Source of the DNA: Thiotrichales bacterium
GTDB lineage: Bacteria > Pseudomonadota > Gammaproteobacteria > Francisellales > CACEW01
DNA length: 64,000 bases
Direction of reading: 5' to 3'
NCBI GenBank assembly: GCA_947478525.1
Contig: CANJVU010000001.1
Coordinates: forward strand, 124,001-188,000
Shown: in pieces, positions 33,523 to 43,662 of the stretch
Layout: every line of letters starts with the position of its first letter
Position numbering within the stretch: the first letter of the stretch is position 1
Translations under genes and position numbers: made by a program
Notes under the pieces: generated by a model
Told to the model about the DNA's origin: nothing
What the model saw: the letters and a program-made list of their open reading frames with translations, nothing else
Database searches by the model: none

Positions 33523-34650
33523 ATGCTGTCATTTCAATTAAACACTGAATTATTAGCCAAAAATCAAGCATTGGAAAATGCGTTTCTGGATGTTTATTCC
33601 GAACTAAAACAATTAGATGCAGAGGAGCTCCAGAGCATTAAACACTACGCTCGGATCAGCAATATCGGCGCATCGACTCGAATTGAAAATGCACTATTAA
33701 CCGATTCTGAAATTAATTGGCTCGACACCATTCTTACTCAAGATGGTCGCACCACCGCTTTTGCACATCAAAAAACCTTGATTGAAAATAAGCTATCGAA
33801 AGACCGAGAACGAAGTATTGAAGAAGTCGCTGGATGCCGACAAATGTTAATGCTGATTCACGAAAATGCTGAAGCTTTTCTTCCTTTGCGGGAAAGTGAT
33901 ATTCGTGCACTCCACTATCAATTAATGGCTCCCTATCAAAAACAAACTGAATATATTGGCACCTATAAAATTCAATCAAATTCTGTCGTTGAGCATAACC
34001 ATCATACTCAAGAATCCCGAGTGATTTTTCAAACGGCGGATGCTGGCCCCATTACCAGCGTTGCCATGTCAGATCTTGTTGCATGGTACAACAAAACTCA
34101 TCCGCTTGAATCTCGCTCTACTTTATTCGCCGCTGAATTTGTCTATCGCTTTCTGGCGATCCATCCTTTTCAAGATGGCAATGGACGCCTAGGAAGAGGC
34201 CTTATGATGTTAGCGCTTTTACAATCGCCACAATTCGCGATGTCCTCTGTTGCAGCTTGCTTGGCAATCGACCGTCAGATTGAAAAGCATAAAGAAGAGT
34301 ATTACTTTGTCTTAAACCAATGCTCCAAAGGTCGTTTTTCACCAGATCCTAAAAAATATGACATTGAACATTTTGCCCATTTCATGATTAAAATCATCCA
34401 CAAATCGCTAGAAGATATCACCCTATATCGCTCAAAATATAAGGCACTCCACACCCTTTCTGAAACAGCATTACAAATATTCAATTGCTTTAAAGATTAT
34501 CCCGAAAAACGCTTGACCAATAAGCTCATTTGCGAAGAAACAAAACTCCCACGCCGAACGATTGCCTATAGCCTTGGAACATTAGTTGCAGCACAATTGA
34601 TTCAAAGACATGGATTAGGTGCTGGGGCGCGATATCAAATTACGTTTTGA
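33523..34650 (+). CDS. fic: Class II Fic-domain AMP transferase with C-terminal winged helix
   Basis: 375 residues. The inhibitory motif S51-T-R-I-E55-N56 near the N-terminus fits the [S/T]xxxE[G/N] rule for class II Fic proteins. The catalytic loop HPFQDGNGRLGR begins at H214. The C-terminal 65 residues (LTNKLICEETKLPRRTIAYS, then GTLVAAQLIQRHGLGAGARY) form a winged helix-turn-helix. Such Fic-HTH proteins modify target proteins by AMPylation and often autoregulate. The repeat array in front is a plausible binding site. Target unknown. No signal peptide; whether it is a secreted effector cannot be told. Confidence 0.92.
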   Translation: MLSFQLNTELLAKNQALENAFLDVYSELKQLDAEELQSIKHYARISNIGASTRIENALLTDSEINWLDTILTQDGRTTAFAHQKTLIENKLSKDRERSIEEVAGCRQMLMLIHENAEAFLPLRESDIRALHYQLMAPYQKQTEYIGTYKIQSNSVVEHNHHTQESRVIFQTADAGPITSVAMSDLVAWYNKTHPLESRSTLFAAEFVYRFLAIHPFQDGNGRLGRGLMMLALLQSPQFAMSSVAACLAIDRQIEKHKEEYYFVLNQCSKGRFSPDPKKYDIEHFAHFMIKIIHKSLEDITLYRSKYKALHTLSETALQIFNCFKDYPEKRLTNKLICEETKLPRRTIAYSLGTLVAAQLIQRHGLGAGARYQITF

Positions 34651-34701
34651 ACTTGGAATAAACGATGAAACGCTTAACAACCACGCTATCCATTCTCAGT
34701 C

Positions 34702-35000
34702 TCAGCTTACCACCTCAAAAACACCCACAAGAGACTCTTTAAGTATCATTTTTTCACACGCCAGATCTAACTGCTGATACACATTCAGAATGTTGTTTTT
34801 TTAAACTGTTGAAACGCGGTTTCATTATTCCAGCGATCGATCGTTAAATATCGACTCTCAATCTTACAATCCTTTAGCAACACAGTACCGTGATAATCGG
34901 GAGATTGCTGGAATAATTCAACCCATAAACCTTTTGAGCCATAGATTTTTTCAAACGCCACCATATCAGCAACGTCAAATTGCCAGATAATCTGAATCAT
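34702..35000 (-). pseudogene. ABM-domain monooxygenase-like gene with a frameshift at an A7 run
   Basis: The frame from ATG 35000 encodes MIQIIWQFDVADMVAFEKIY, then GLWVELFQQSPDYHGTVLLK and YLTIDRWNNETAFQQFKK, the start of an antibiotic-biosynthesis-monooxygenase-like small protein. It stops after 71 codons just past seven adenines (34796-34802 on the plus strand). In the -1 frame the sequence goes on as NVYQQLDLACEKMILKESLV and GVFEVVS, the usual C-terminus, giving 99 residues in all. So either one A was lost or the run permits slippage. These proteins are dimeric ferredoxin-like folds of unclear substrate. Confidence 0.75.
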
Positions 35001-35076
35001 GGAGATCCTTGATACGAATGTTGGATGAGCGGTATTATAGCACTACTGCTTCAAGGAAAATCAATAGAACAAAATG

Positions 35077-35126
35077 AAAGTGTTTTTATAAAAACACTTT
35101 ACAAAAGAAACTATATTTGTTAAAAT
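35077..35126 (+). promoter_or_regulatory. 24-bp palindromic operator overlapping the MarR-GNAT promoter
   Basis: Perfect palindrome at 35077-35100 (arms AAAGTGTTTTTA and complement). Its right end shares bases with the -35 TTTACA (35098-35103), followed after 17 bp by TAAAAT (35121-35126). A MarR dimer bound here would block its own promoter. Confidence 0.7.
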
Positions 35127-35150
35127 AGCTTTCTCAACCAGGAGGCTATC

Positions 35151-36104
35151 ATGAAAAATTCTCAAGAAATCACCTTGCTTAGACAAGCATCTCGACAATT
35201 GGTGCGTGAGTTGGGCATGTTGCAATTAGATCAGTCAGATACCCAAGAAACGCCCGCATACTGGCATGCGTTAATTGAGGTTGGGCAAGAACCGGGGATT
35301 TCAGTATCCAGCTTAGGAAAACGTTTATTGCTCTCTGGCCCAAGCATGTCGCGCTTAATGAAGCGGTTAGTGCATCAAAAATTGGTGGCGATGCAAACTG
35401 GGCGTGATAAACGGGAAAAGCAATTGCAATTGACCGATGACGGCATAGCAGCAGTTAAAAAAATTGATGCCTTTTCGGCGAATAAGATTATCGGCGCTTT
35501 TGAATTTTTGAGTGCTGCCGAGATTAAACAGTTAATTCACTGCATTGCTGGCTATGCCGCTGCTTTGGAAAAAAGCAGAACGCTGCGCGAGCAAATTAAG
35601 ATCTGCACCCTCTCCACCTCGCGTACCTTGCGACGCCAAGTAGTACAGATGATTACCGATATCCAGAAAAATGAGTTTGCCATTCCAGTGACCGATGAAA
35701 TCAATCAATGCGTACTGAGCGCGGAAGACACGTTTTGTTATCACAGTACCTGTAACTTTTGGTATGCCACCGATCATACCGGCAACATCATTGGCAGCGT
35801 TGGGTTGAAAAAAATTGATGAAGATCACGCTGAAATTAAAAAGTTCTTTGTGGTCAGCGCTTATCGTGGCAAGGGTGTGGCACAACAATTGATGGCCACC
35901 ATGATCAAGGCAGCGCTCAAACATCACTTTAAATATCTGGTGTTAGGAACCGTTGATATTTTACAAGGTGCACAGAAATTTTATAGCAAATGCGGTTTTG
36001 TAGAGATCAAGAAAAAACAGTTGCCCGCCAACTTTGAAGCATGCCCATTGGATACGGTATTTTTCAAAGCCGAAACCGCTGTGTTGCGTCACTTGATCAT
36101 ATGA
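35151..36104 (+). CDS. MarR-GNAT fusion regulator/acetyltransferase
   Basis: 317 residues. The N-terminal MarR winged helix covers about 1-150 (SVSSLGKRLLLSGPSMSRLM, then LVHQKLVAMQTGRDKREKQL). The C-terminal GNAT domain covers about 160-310 with the acetyl-CoA loop in VSAYRGKGVAQQLMATMI and the closing strand AQKFYSKCGF. The protein probably couples ligand- or acetyl-CoA-dependent DNA binding with an acetyltransferase activity. SD AGGAGG precedes the ATG. A palindromic operator overlaps its promoter. The next gene, a convergent GNAT gene, ends 4 bp away. Confidence 0.9.
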   Translation: MKNSQEITLLRQASRQLVRELGMLQLDQSDTQETPAYWHALIEVGQEPGISVSSLGKRLLLSGPSMSRLMKRLVHQKLVAMQTGRDKREKQLQLTDDGIAAVKKIDAFSANKIIGAFEFLSAAEIKQLIHCIAGYAAALEKSRTLREQIKICTLSTSRTLRRQVVQMITDIQKNEFAIPVTDEINQCVLSAEDTFCYHSTCNFWYATDHTGNIIGSVGLKKIDEDHAEIKKFFVVSAYRGKGVAQQLMATMIKAALKHHFKYLVLGTVDILQGAQKFYSKCGFVEIKKKQLPANFEACPLDTVFFKAETAVLRHLII

Positions 36105-36108
36105 TGTC

Positions 36109-36867
36109 TTAGGCCTCAACAAAAAACTGAGTATGACAATACACCGTAAACCCCAGCTTTTGATAGAGTTTTACGGTGTCTGTTGAGGTATCCAAAAAGC
36201 AATGTTTCATGCCCAATTGCTTTGCTTCTGCCATCAGATGCATGATCAAGGCGCTAGCAATGCCAAGTCTTTGAAACTGTTTTTTGGTGGCCAGATTATG
36301 CAGCATTACCGTATCACCTGAAATAAATAATGTCCCCACCGCCGCCACCGTCTCTTGTTCATAAACCACAAAATGGCGCAGCTTAGATTCCCCCTGGTGC
36401 AATAACCTGGCATTTAATTGTTGGTAAATATCCTGTTTGGTCTGTGACTCTGTCGCAGGGAAGCCTTCTTGCAACGGTTGAATCCAACCGGAGAGATCAT
36501 CATCCTTACCCATTTCTGCAATGCGAATATCGGCGCGTTGCATGACTGGCAATGGCTGCGTCAAATCAACATACATACTTGGCGCCTGTTCCAGCAATAC
36601 CAAGCCATCAGCGGTAAGATTAGGATCTACTGCATTTGCCATCACCAACCAACTCCACGGCACTTGGTGCGCGTGAAAAAAATCACGCAATACGGGAATC
36701 ACGGTTTTATTATTGGCTTTTTTGTCTCTGACATCCAACACCACATTAAGAAACGGTGAACCGACACCAGTCGCAACCGCAACTATTCCTGGCAACTGCA
36801 ACTGATCCACTGCAATGGTTTGATAAAAATCGAGCGTTGCTTTAACGCCTAACATTACAAGATTCAT
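36109..36867 (-). CDS. GNAT-family N-acetyltransferase
   Basis: 252 residues. The C-terminal half carries the GNAT core: VAAVGTLFISGDTVMLHNLA, the acetyl-CoA loop KQFQRLGIASALIMHLMAEA, and the closing STDTVKLYQKLGFTVY. The N-terminal half (about 1-120) is not diagnostic and probably a degenerate second GNAT or substrate domain. Substrate unknown. It converges on the MarR-GNAT gene; the two proteins share the fold but little sequence. Confidence 0.85.
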   Translation of the reverse strand: MNLVMLGVKATLDFYQTIAVDQLQLPGIVAVATGVGSPFLNVVLDVRDKKANNKTVIPVLRDFFHAHQVPWSWLVMANAVDPNLTADGLVLLEQAPSMYVDLTQPLPVMQRADIRIAEMGKDDDLSGWIQPLQEGFPATESQTKQDIYQQLNARLLHQGESKLRHFVVYEQETVAAVGTLFISGDTVMLHNLATKKQFQRLGIASALIMHLMAEAKQLGMKHCFLDTSTDTVKLYQKLGFTVYCHTQFFVEA

Positions 36868-37043
36868 ATGATATTTTAATCGCTGTTACGGTTAGTAGAA
36901 AATACTATCACGAAAGTTGATATTCTCTGAGTCTTTAAAAAAAAATTTCAACTATTTGCTAGAAATATCTGGCAATTTTTCCCAAATTGGTCTACACTAA
37001 CCAGTGAAGTATGTCAAGTGGTGTACACAGATCGGGAGGCGGC

Positions 37044-37196
37044 ATGAAAATTAAAGCGTATATTAAACCCACACTATTGTTGTTGGTTGCGATTGGCCTA
37101 CTTGCGATTTGCGTGGTAAAAAGCCATGCTGCTCATAGCTCTTTGAATAATGTGCATACCACGATTGTTTCCGATACAACCAATTCCAATTTATAA
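37044..37196 (+). CDS. Small secreted or membrane-anchored peptide
   Basis: A 50-residue product with a classical N-terminal export signal: KIKAYIKP, a hydrophobic core TLLLLVAIGLLAICVV, and a likely cleavage after SHA. The mature part would be about 24 polar residues (HSSLNNVHTTIVSDTTNSNL). GGGAGG lies 5 bp before ATG 37044; an upstream ATG at 37011 lacks an SD. No family recognised. Confidence 0.6.
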   Translation: MKIKAYIKPTLLLLVAIGLLAICVVKSHAAHSSLNNVHTTIVSDTTNSNL

Positions 37197-37264
37197 CACC
37201 TCGGGTATTAATCATTAGCCATTAATCTGTTATACTGTTGCCTCGCAATAATAAGGGTGACAAC

Positions 37265-38755
37265 ATGTACGATTTATTGGTTATTGGTGGTGGCGTTAAT
37301 GGCGCGGGCATTGCAGTCGATGCAGCAGGTCGCGGCTTAAGCGTCGCGTTATGTGAACAGGACGATCTTGCTAGCCATACCTCTTCCTGGAGCAGCAAAC
37401 TGATTCACGGTGGTCTACGTTATTTGGAATATTACGAATTCCGTTTGGTGCGTGAAGCATTGATTGAACGCGAAGTCTTACTCCACAAAGCCCCTCACTT
37501 AATTCACCCCTTGCGCATCGTTATGCCGCACAACCAACATTTACGACCACGCTGGATGATTCGCATGGGCTTGTTCTTGTATGATCACTTGAATTTACGG
37601 CAAAGCTTACCCAAATCCAAAGCCATTAAGATTCGCGCCAAAGACCCCGCTGAACCGCTAAATCCGTCCACCACCAAAGGCTATGTTTATTCCGATGCCA
37701 CGGTTGACGACTCCCGTTTGGTGGTTGCCAATGCGCTGCACGCACAGGAATTAGGTGCAGATATTTTTACTCGCCATATCGTGCAATCAGCAGAGCGGCA
37801 AGGTGACCATTGGCAAGTAACAGTGTTGGACAAAAACACCCAGCAAACCAAAACACTACAAGCCAAAGGCCTGGTTAATGCCGCCGGGCCCTGGGTAGAT
37901 ACCGTAATTTCACAAAGATTACAACTCACCTCAAAACACCATGTGCGCCTGGTAAAAGGTAGCCATTTGGTCACTAAAAAATTATATGAAGGTGATCAAG
38001 CTTATATTCTACAAAATGAAGACCATCGCATTGTGTTCGTTATCCCCTATCGCAATGATTTTACGTTGATTGGCACCACCGATGTGGCTTATGCGGGCGA
38101 CCCAGCGCAAGTCAACATCAACCCCACGGAACAGAAATATTTGCTGGATGTGGTGAATCAATACTTCAAAAAGCAATTATCCGATGCTGATATTGTCTGG
38201 ACTTATTCTGGCGTGCGCCCCTTAAAAAGTGATGAAAATGCCGACGCGTCAAAAGTAACGCGGGATTATACCTTTGAAATCAATGATCAATCCGGCAAGC
38301 TACCCGTCATTTCTATTTTTGGTGGCAAGATCACCACTTACCGCAGGTTGTCTGAGCATGCGCTGCAAAAACTATCACCTTACTTTCCACAGATGGCCAA
38401 ACCCTGGACAGCAAAAGCCAAGTTGCCCGGCGGTGAAATCAAAGACTTCGCCAAATGGGTTACCGATACACAGGCCCGTTACCCCTGGTTGCCAAGCCCT
38501 TTGTTACATCGACTGTGTCTTGCATATGGTACGCGCATTGATCTGGTGCTGGACCAAACCCATGCCATCGGGGATTTGGGTGAATTTTTTGGCGACACAT
38601 TATATGAGCGCGAAGTACGTTATTTAATGCAACACGAATGGGCACAAACCCCACAAGATATTTTATGGCGCCGCACCAAGCAAGGCTTATATTTTTCGCC
38701 AGAAGCCGTTGCCAAATTAACCGCGTGGATGCACAATAATAAAAAAATGAGCTAG
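37265..38755 (+). CDS. glpD: Aerobic glycerol-3-phosphate dehydrogenase
   Basis: A 496-residue FAD flavoprotein of the inner membrane. It oxidises glycerol-3-phosphate to dihydroxyacetone phosphate and passes electrons to quinone. The FAD loop is LLVIGGGVNGAGIAVDAAGRG. Also seen: SSWSSKLIHGGLRYLEYYEF, VNAAGPWVD, VKGSHLV, and near the C-terminus SIFGGKITTYRRL. ATG 37265, after AAGGG, is preferred over a TTG nine codons earlier. It stands without glpF, glpK or glpR genes nearby and is 9 bp from fdxA on the same strand. Confidence 0.95.
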   Translation: MYDLLVIGGGVNGAGIAVDAAGRGLSVALCEQDDLASHTSSWSSKLIHGGLRYLEYYEFRLVREALIEREVLLHKAPHLIHPLRIVMPHNQHLRPRWMIRMGLFLYDHLNLRQSLPKSKAIKIRAKDPAEPLNPSTTKGYVYSDATVDDSRLVVANALHAQELGADIFTRHIVQSAERQGDHWQVTVLDKNTQQTKTLQAKGLVNAAGPWVDTVISQRLQLTSKHHVRLVKGSHLVTKKLYEGDQAYILQNEDHRIVFVIPYRNDFTLIGTTDVAYAGDPAQVNINPTEQKYLLDVVNQYFKKQLSDADIVWTYSGVRPLKSDENADASKVTRDYTFEINDQSGKLPVISIFGGKITTYRRLSEHALQKLSPYFPQMAKPWTAKAKLPGGEIKDFAKWVTDTQARYPWLPSPLLHRLCLAYGTRIDLVLDQTHAIGDLGEFFGDTLYEREVRYLMQHEWAQTPQDILWRRTKQGLYFSPEAVAKLTAWMHNNKKMS

Positions 38756-38764
38756 GAGTATTTT

Positions 38765-39085
38765 ATGCCCTTTGTGGTCACCGAATCCTGTATCAAATGT
38801 AAATACGGCGACTGTATCGAAGTCTGCCCGGTCGATTGTTTTTATGAAGGCCCCCATATGCTGGTAATCAATCCGGATGAATGTATCGACTGCGCGCTGT
38901 GTGAACCGGAATGCCCCGTTGATGCCATCAAATCAGAAGATGAACTACCTGCTGATCAAGAGGCGTTTATTGCGATCAATGCCAAATACGCTAAAGAATG
39001 GCCCAATATAACCGAAAAATGCGCGCCTGAAGCGGATGCCGATCAGTGGAAAGCGGTTAAGAATAAGCGGCAATATTTAAGTTAA
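38765..39085 (+). CDS. fdxA: 7Fe ferredoxin
   Basis: A 106-residue electron carrier of the FdxA [3Fe-4S][4Fe-4S] type. The N-terminal cysteines lie in [20 protein letters not shown], the second cluster in [16 protein letters not shown], and the C-terminal tail is long and acidic as usual. It lies 9 bp after glpD with GGAG before the ATG, so it is probably cotranscribed. It overlaps the end of the convergent hrpA gene by 9 bp. Confidence 0.95.
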   Translation: MPFVVTESCIKCKYGDCIEVCPVDCFYEGPHMLVINPDECIDCALCEPECPVDAIKSEDELPADQEAFIAINAKYAKEWPNITEKCAPEADADQWKAVKNKRQYLS

Positions 39086-42000
39086 TAAAGCCATCAAGCG
39101 TTTGTCGGATACAGGCACTGCGGTTTTTAAATGCTGTGCAAACAGAGCAATGCGAAATTCTTCTAGCCACCAACGCGGTTCGCTGTTGAGCGGATCGACG
39201 TGATGCATGGTCAACCAACGCTGATATTTCGCCCAAATCGCGGCAAATTGCCGTTGCGCCTGTTGGTCACGACTGGGGTTTTCCCTCAGTTTTTGCAGGC
39301 GATGCTCGATGGCTTTGAGATAAACAGGATAACGTTGAAGCCACGCTTTTGGCGTATGTTCAATAAACCCGGGATAAAAAAGCCCCACCAATTGCTGGCG
39401 AATGTCTTGATAGGCTTCAACTTGGGTTAAATTAATCTGCTTGGCAGAAACGGTTTGCATCAATGTAGGATAAAGTTGCACCGCTTGATTGAGCTCAGCA
39501 ATTAATTTTTCACCAGTGGGAACCAGCTGATCTTTTTGCTGTAAGCGTTCGATAAATTGTATGTGCTGGCGAATTTCCGGTTGATCTAACACAAAAGTAC
39601 GGGCAAACACCGTATCGATAAAATCTTGCCAAAGGGCATTTTTATCTTGCACACTCGCCAGCTTGGTGACCATGGTTGCCTGCTTGTTCCAGTGCTGTTT
39701 TAAATAGGCAATCGGCTGATAGCCTTGCAGCATCAACAAACGCACCAATCCATGGTGATGCGCCGTGGCGGCTTCGGCTTGATCGGGAAAAGCCCGCAAG
39801 GCAATGCGGTCTTTTTCAACACACAATGCAGGATATAAAATCATGGTGGCACCTTGGTGTGCCATTTCAATCGACGCCGGCAAATCACCAAAATCCCACT
39901 GTTGAATATGCTCACGATTAAACGCCGGAATAGTTTTTTGCGAAAGGTCTTGCTTCAATTTTTTTGACCAGTTGTTTTTTAATTCTGCCAGATCTCTCGA
40001 TTGCTCGAGCACTTCACTGGCCTCATCTAACAGCGCAAAATTCATGAACAAATGCACCGGCAACTCAGCCTCACCCCAACTGTCCGCAGGTACATTGACG
40101 CCAATGATTTTGCTTAAGGCTTCTGCCAGAGCAAAATACAGTGACTGCTGGTGATTATGTGTAGATAAAGCATCAAAACAGGCCTGTGCATATTCAGGCA
40201 CCGGAATACAGAGTCGCCGCAAGGTTTTAGGCAAACAACGCAACAACGTAGTGATTTTTTCCAGCAGCATACCAGGCACCAGCCACTCTGGCGGCTCTTC
40301 GGTGACTTGTGGCAACAGTGCCAACGGGATGCGCAACGTCACGCCATCATCTTCCGCACTCGGGTCAAAATGATAACTCACCGCCAAAGTCATGGCACCA
40401 AACTTGATCTGAGTGGGATAGGCTTCCGCGGTAATTTCATTGGCGTGGCGCTGCATCAACGTCGCTTGATCCAAGTACAAAATTTTACGCTGATCAGCCG
40501 TTAGTGTTTTTACCCATTGTTGCAAGCGTACCGTATCGTACGCATCATCCGGCAAGTGTTTATTATAAAAATCAATTAACACCTGTTCATCCACCACAAT
40601 ATCACGCTTACGGGCGCGGTGTTCCAGCGTTTCGATTTCCAACAACAACTGCTGATTGTAATGCACAAAATCAATAGTAGCGTTGAGTTGATCGCTGACA
40701 ATGCCTTCACGGATAAATAATTCCCGCGAGAGCACCGGATCAATCGGACCGTAATTGACCTTGCGTTTCGCGACAATTTCCAGGCCATATAAAATTACTT
40801 TTTCAAAGGCAACGACGTGTTGCCGTTGTTTTTCAAAATGCGGTTCAAAATAGCTGCGCTTGATCAGATGACGCGCCAGTGGTTCTAACCAGGCCGGGTC
40901 GATCTTGGCAACACATCTTGCGTAAGTTTGCTGAGTTTCCACTAATTCTGCCGCCATCACCCATGGTGTCGATTTTTTGAAGAGAATAGAGCCTGGGAAA
41001 ATCTGCCATTTTTGCTGACGCGCCCCGAGGTATTCATTGTTTTCTTGCCATTGACCGATGTGACTGAGCAGTCCAGTGGCCAAGCATTGATGAATTGGAG
41101 CATACAAGTCTTTTAATTCAAAAGTATTTTTTTCATTTTTATTTTTTAAAACATGACCCAACTGTTCTACAATATCTCGCCATTCACGCATTCGCAAATA
41201 CGACAAAAAGTTCTTCTGGCAATACTGCCTTACCCTGGCATTAGATAAACTTGCGGTCTCTTCATTAAAGTGATCCCACAACTGCACAAAGCTTAAAAAA
41301 TCGGACTGCACATGGGCATAAACTCGATGCGCCTGATCCGCCGCCTGTTGCTTTTCAATCGGTCGCTCGCGCGGGTCTTGTAAACTCAATGCACTGACAA
41401 TCAACAATACTTCACGCACACACGGCTTACCTTCTGCTGCTACCAACATTCTGGCTAAACGCGGATCCACTGGCAAACGCACCATTTTTCGGCCAATGGC
41501 CGTTAATTCACGTCGCTCATCCAATGCACCGAGTTCTTGCAATAAACGATAACCGTCTTGCACCAGGCGTGAATCGGGTTGATCCAAAAACGGGAATTCT
41601 TCGATGGGCCCCAGTTGCAAATAAATCATCTGCAAAATAACAGAAGCTAAGTTGGTGCGTAAAATTTCCGGTTCGGTAAACTCGGGACGCTGTAAAAAAT
41701 CATTTTTAGAATAGAGTCGAATACAGGTCCCCGGCGCGATCCGGCCACAACGTCCAGCACGCTGATTGGCACTGGCTTGGGAAATTGGTTCAATTGGTAA
41801 GCGCTGAACCTTGCTGCGCGGGCTATAACGACTGATACGCACCACCCCTGAATCAATTACATAATGCACGCGAGGTACGGTGACGGAAGTTTCAGCAACA
41901 TTGGTCGATAAAATCACGCGACGCTGTTGGCCCGGGTAAAAAACCCGTTGTTGCTGGGCATTCGTAAGGCGGCCATACAGCGGAACAATTTCAGTACTCA

Positions 42001-42736
42001 TCCAACGTTGCTTATTTAAGCCCTCTTCAATCTCGCGAATATCTCGTTCTGTCGGTAAAAATACTAAGATATCCCCTCGGCCCAAGCGATTGAGCTGCTC
42101 TACCGCGTCAATAATACCTTGCAAAGGATCTCGCACCTCTTCGCCCTCTTCATTGGACAAGGGTGCATATTCAATGGCAATCGGATAGCCACGACCAGAT
42201 ACTTCGATAATCTCAGCCCCCGTAAAATGTTGTGCAAAGCGTTGATGATCCAAGGTTGCTGAAGTGATAATCAATTTCAAATCGGGTCGTTTGGGCAATA
42301 GACGCTTCAGATACCCTAAAATAAAATCAATGTTGAGCGAGCGTTCATGCGCTTCGTCAATAATCAACGTATCGTAGCGCCTGAGCAGCGGATCCTGTTG
42401 GATTTCATTTAACAAAATACCATCGGTCATTAATTTGATTTGGGTTTGATCGGAGACCTGATCTTGAAAACGAATTTTACACCCTACTTTTTCACCGACA
42501 ATCGATTCCAATTCCTCTGCCACACGTGCAGCGATATTACGAGCTGCCAGTCGACGGGGTTGCGTATGACCAATCCACTTACTCGCCTGACCACGCCCCA
42601 GTTGTAAGCAGATCTGCGGTAATTGCGTCGATTTACCTGAACCAGTCTCGCCCGCGATCACAACAACCTGGTGTGTTTGTAAAGCATGCGTAATTTGCGG
42701 CAAGAATTGATAAATCGGTAAATGGTTGTCCATCAT
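39077..42736 (-). CDS. hrpA: ATP-dependent RNA helicase HrpA
   Basis: 1219 residues, DEAH-box. Walker [10 protein letters not shown] is at 29-37, followed by [39 protein letters not shown], and motif [14 protein letters not shown]. The C-terminal half contains the helicase-associated/OB-fold and DUF3418 regions expected for bacterial HrpA. It is slightly shorter than the roughly 1300-residue E. coli form because the N-terminus begins directly at the helicase. It rescues stalled ribosomes and acts in mRNA processing. It starts 2 bp after the EamA gene, so the attenuator-like leader of that gene may affect hrpA too. Confidence 0.95.
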   Translation of the reverse strand: MMDNHLPIYQFLPQITHALQTHQVVVIAGETGSGKSTQLPQICLQLGRGQASKWIGHTQPRRLAARNIAARVAEELESIVGEKVGCKIRFQDQVSDQTQIKLMTDGILLNEIQQDPLLRRYDTLIIDEAHERSLNIDFILGYLKRLLPKRPDLKLIITSATLDHQRFAQHFTGAEIIEVSGRGYPIAIEYAPLSNEEGEEVRDPLQGIIDAVEQLNRLGRGDILVFLPTERDIREIEEGLNKQRWMSTEIVPLYGRLTNAQQQRVFYPGQQRRVILSTNVAETSVTVPRVHYVIDSGVVRISRYSPRSKVQRLPIEPISQASANQRAGRCGRIAPGTCIRLYSKNDFLQRPEFTEPEILRTNLASVILQMIYLQLGPIEEFPFLDQPDSRLVQDGYRLLQELGALDERRELTAIGRKMVRLPVDPRLARMLVAAEGKPCVREVLLIVSALSLQDPRERPIEKQQAADQAHRVYAHVQSDFLSFVQLWDHFNEETASLSNARVRQYCQKNFLSYLRMREWRDIVEQLGHVLKNKNEKNTFELKDLYAPIHQCLATGLLSHIGQWQENNEYLGARQQKWQIFPGSILFKKSTPWVMAAELVETQQTYARCVAKIDPAWLEPLARHLIKRSYFEPHFEKQRQHVVAFEKVILYGLEIVAKRKVNYGPIDPVLSRELFIREGIVSDQLNATIDFVHYNQQLLLEIETLEHRARKRDIVVDEQVLIDFYNKHLPDDAYDTVRLQQWVKTLTADQRKILYLDQATLMQRHANEITAEAYPTQIKFGAMTLAVSYHFDPSAEDDGVTLRIPLALLPQVTEEPPEWLVPGMLLEKITTLLRCLPKTLRRLCIPVPEYAQACFDALSTHNHQQSLYFALAEALSKIIGVNVPADSWGEAELPVHLFMNFALLDEASEVLEQSRDLAELKNNWSKKLKQDLSQKTIPAFNREHIQQWDFGDLPASIEMAHQGATMILYPALCVEKDRIALRAFPDQAEAATAHHHGLVRLLMLQGYQPIAYLKQHWNKQATMVTKLASVQDKNALWQDFIDTVFARTFVLDQPEIRQHIQFIERLQQKDQLVPTGEKLIAELNQAVQLYPTLMQTVSAKQINLTQVEAYQDIRQQLVGLFYPGFIEHTPKAWLQRYPVYLKAIEHRLQKLRENPSRDQQAQRQFAAIWAKYQRWLTMHHVDPLNSEPRWWLEEFRIALFAQHLKTAVPVSDKRLMALLT

Positions 42737-42738
42737 TT

Positions 42739-43590
42739 TTACCTACGTACCGTTCGTTGTAGAATGATCAACGCCAGCCCAACGGCACAAATCAATCCAC
42801 CGATAAGGGTGTGTAGCGCTATCACCTCTCCCGTGGCCACGTTAGAAGCTACCATGCTAAACGCCGGCTCCAACAAAACAAATGGCATTACTTTTTGCAC
42901 CGGATATTTGCCCACCAGATAATACCAGGCGCTGTAGCACAAGAGCGTTGAAACAAAGACAGTGTATAACACACCCGCGTAAGCACTCCAGGGCAAATGC
43001 AGCAACTTTAATGAAGGGTGTTCGGTCGACACCGACACCAGAAAAAACAAGGGAAACGTCACCAATGCCACAAAACCATTGAGTGCAAACGGATGCATCT
43101 TCGGCACCATTTTCATTTGGTTGTTGTACAGCCCCCAGATCGCTGCTGAAATCAACACCAACGCTACTGGTAGCATACCACCCCACGCTTTGGGAATGCC
43201 CACCGTTACCACCACTCCGACAAACGCCACCAACATACCCATCAAACTACGGTGATTTAAATGTTCGCTGAAAAAATACATTGCCATTAACGCAGCAAAG
43301 GGGACCTGCAACTGAATGATGATCGCCGCTTCACCCGCAGGAACCCCTTTCATGCCGATAAACAAAATGCCAAAATAAACTCCCATGGTCAGCGCCAACA
43401 CCCACATCATACGCATGTTTTGACGGGGCATTCGCAATACCCAGGGAAAGAGCAAAATGGCGACCATAGCAAAACGGATGCCCATAAAGAAAATCGGCGG
43501 AACATAGGTCACCCCGACCTTAACGGCAACAAAATTAATGCCCCATAAAGCGCAAACTAAAACCGCCAGCGCGATATCGAATGGTTTCAT
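42739..43590 (-). CDS. EamA-family transporter
   Basis: A 283-residue inner-membrane protein with ten hydrophobic segments in two EamA repeats (ALAVLVCALWGINFVAVKVG near the N-terminus, LVLISAAIWGLYNNQMK in the middle). Members such as EamA and RhtA export cysteine-pathway metabolites, threonine or homoserine. ATG 43590 has AAGGGG 5 bp upstream; an earlier in-frame start lies within the leader terminator. A strong promoter, short leader ORFs and an intrinsic terminator precede it, suggesting attenuation. The leader's Thr/Ile-rich frame hints at an amino acid link. hrpA follows 2 bp later. Confidence 0.85.
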   Translation of the reverse strand: MKPFDIALAVLVCALWGINFVAVKVGVTYVPPIFFMGIRFAMVAILLFPWVLRMPRQNMRMMWVLALTMGVYFGILFIGMKGVPAGEAAIIIQLQVPFAALMAMYFFSEHLNHRSLMGMLVAFVGVVVTVGIPKAWGGMLPVALVLISAAIWGLYNNQMKMVPKMHPFALNGFVALVTFPLFFLVSVSTEHPSLKLLHLPWSAYAGVLYTVFVSTLLCYSAWYYLVGKYPVQKVMPFVLLEPAFSMVASNVATGEVIALHTLIGGLICAVGLALIILQRTVRR

Positions 43591-43603
43591 GATGCCCCTT
43601 ATA

Positions 43604-43635
43604 AGAAAAAACCCCAACCATTGCTGGTCGGGGTT
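43604..43635 (-). terminator. Leader terminator (attenuator) before the EamA gene
   Basis: Minus strand: AACCCCGACC, loop AGCAAT, GGTTGGGGTT, then a run of Ts. The ten-pair stem has one G-T pair. It ends 14 bp before the EamA ATG and about 125 nt after the predicted transcription start, where an attenuator would lie. Confidence 0.75.
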
Positions 43636-43662
43636 AGAGGTAAACTGGCACTGTGCGAAGGA

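Noticed and set aside
34665..34742. 25-codon plus-strand frame starting MKRLTTTLSILSLSLP
   Set aside because: It looks like the start of a signal peptide but is antisense to the frameshifted end of the ABM gene and has no SD or continuation.
39676..39921. Plus-strand frames inside hrpA
   Set aside because: They are antisense shadows of a long conserved gene with no SD or protein-like composition; the same applies to similar frames in yhdP, acnA, pheT and the NRPS gene.
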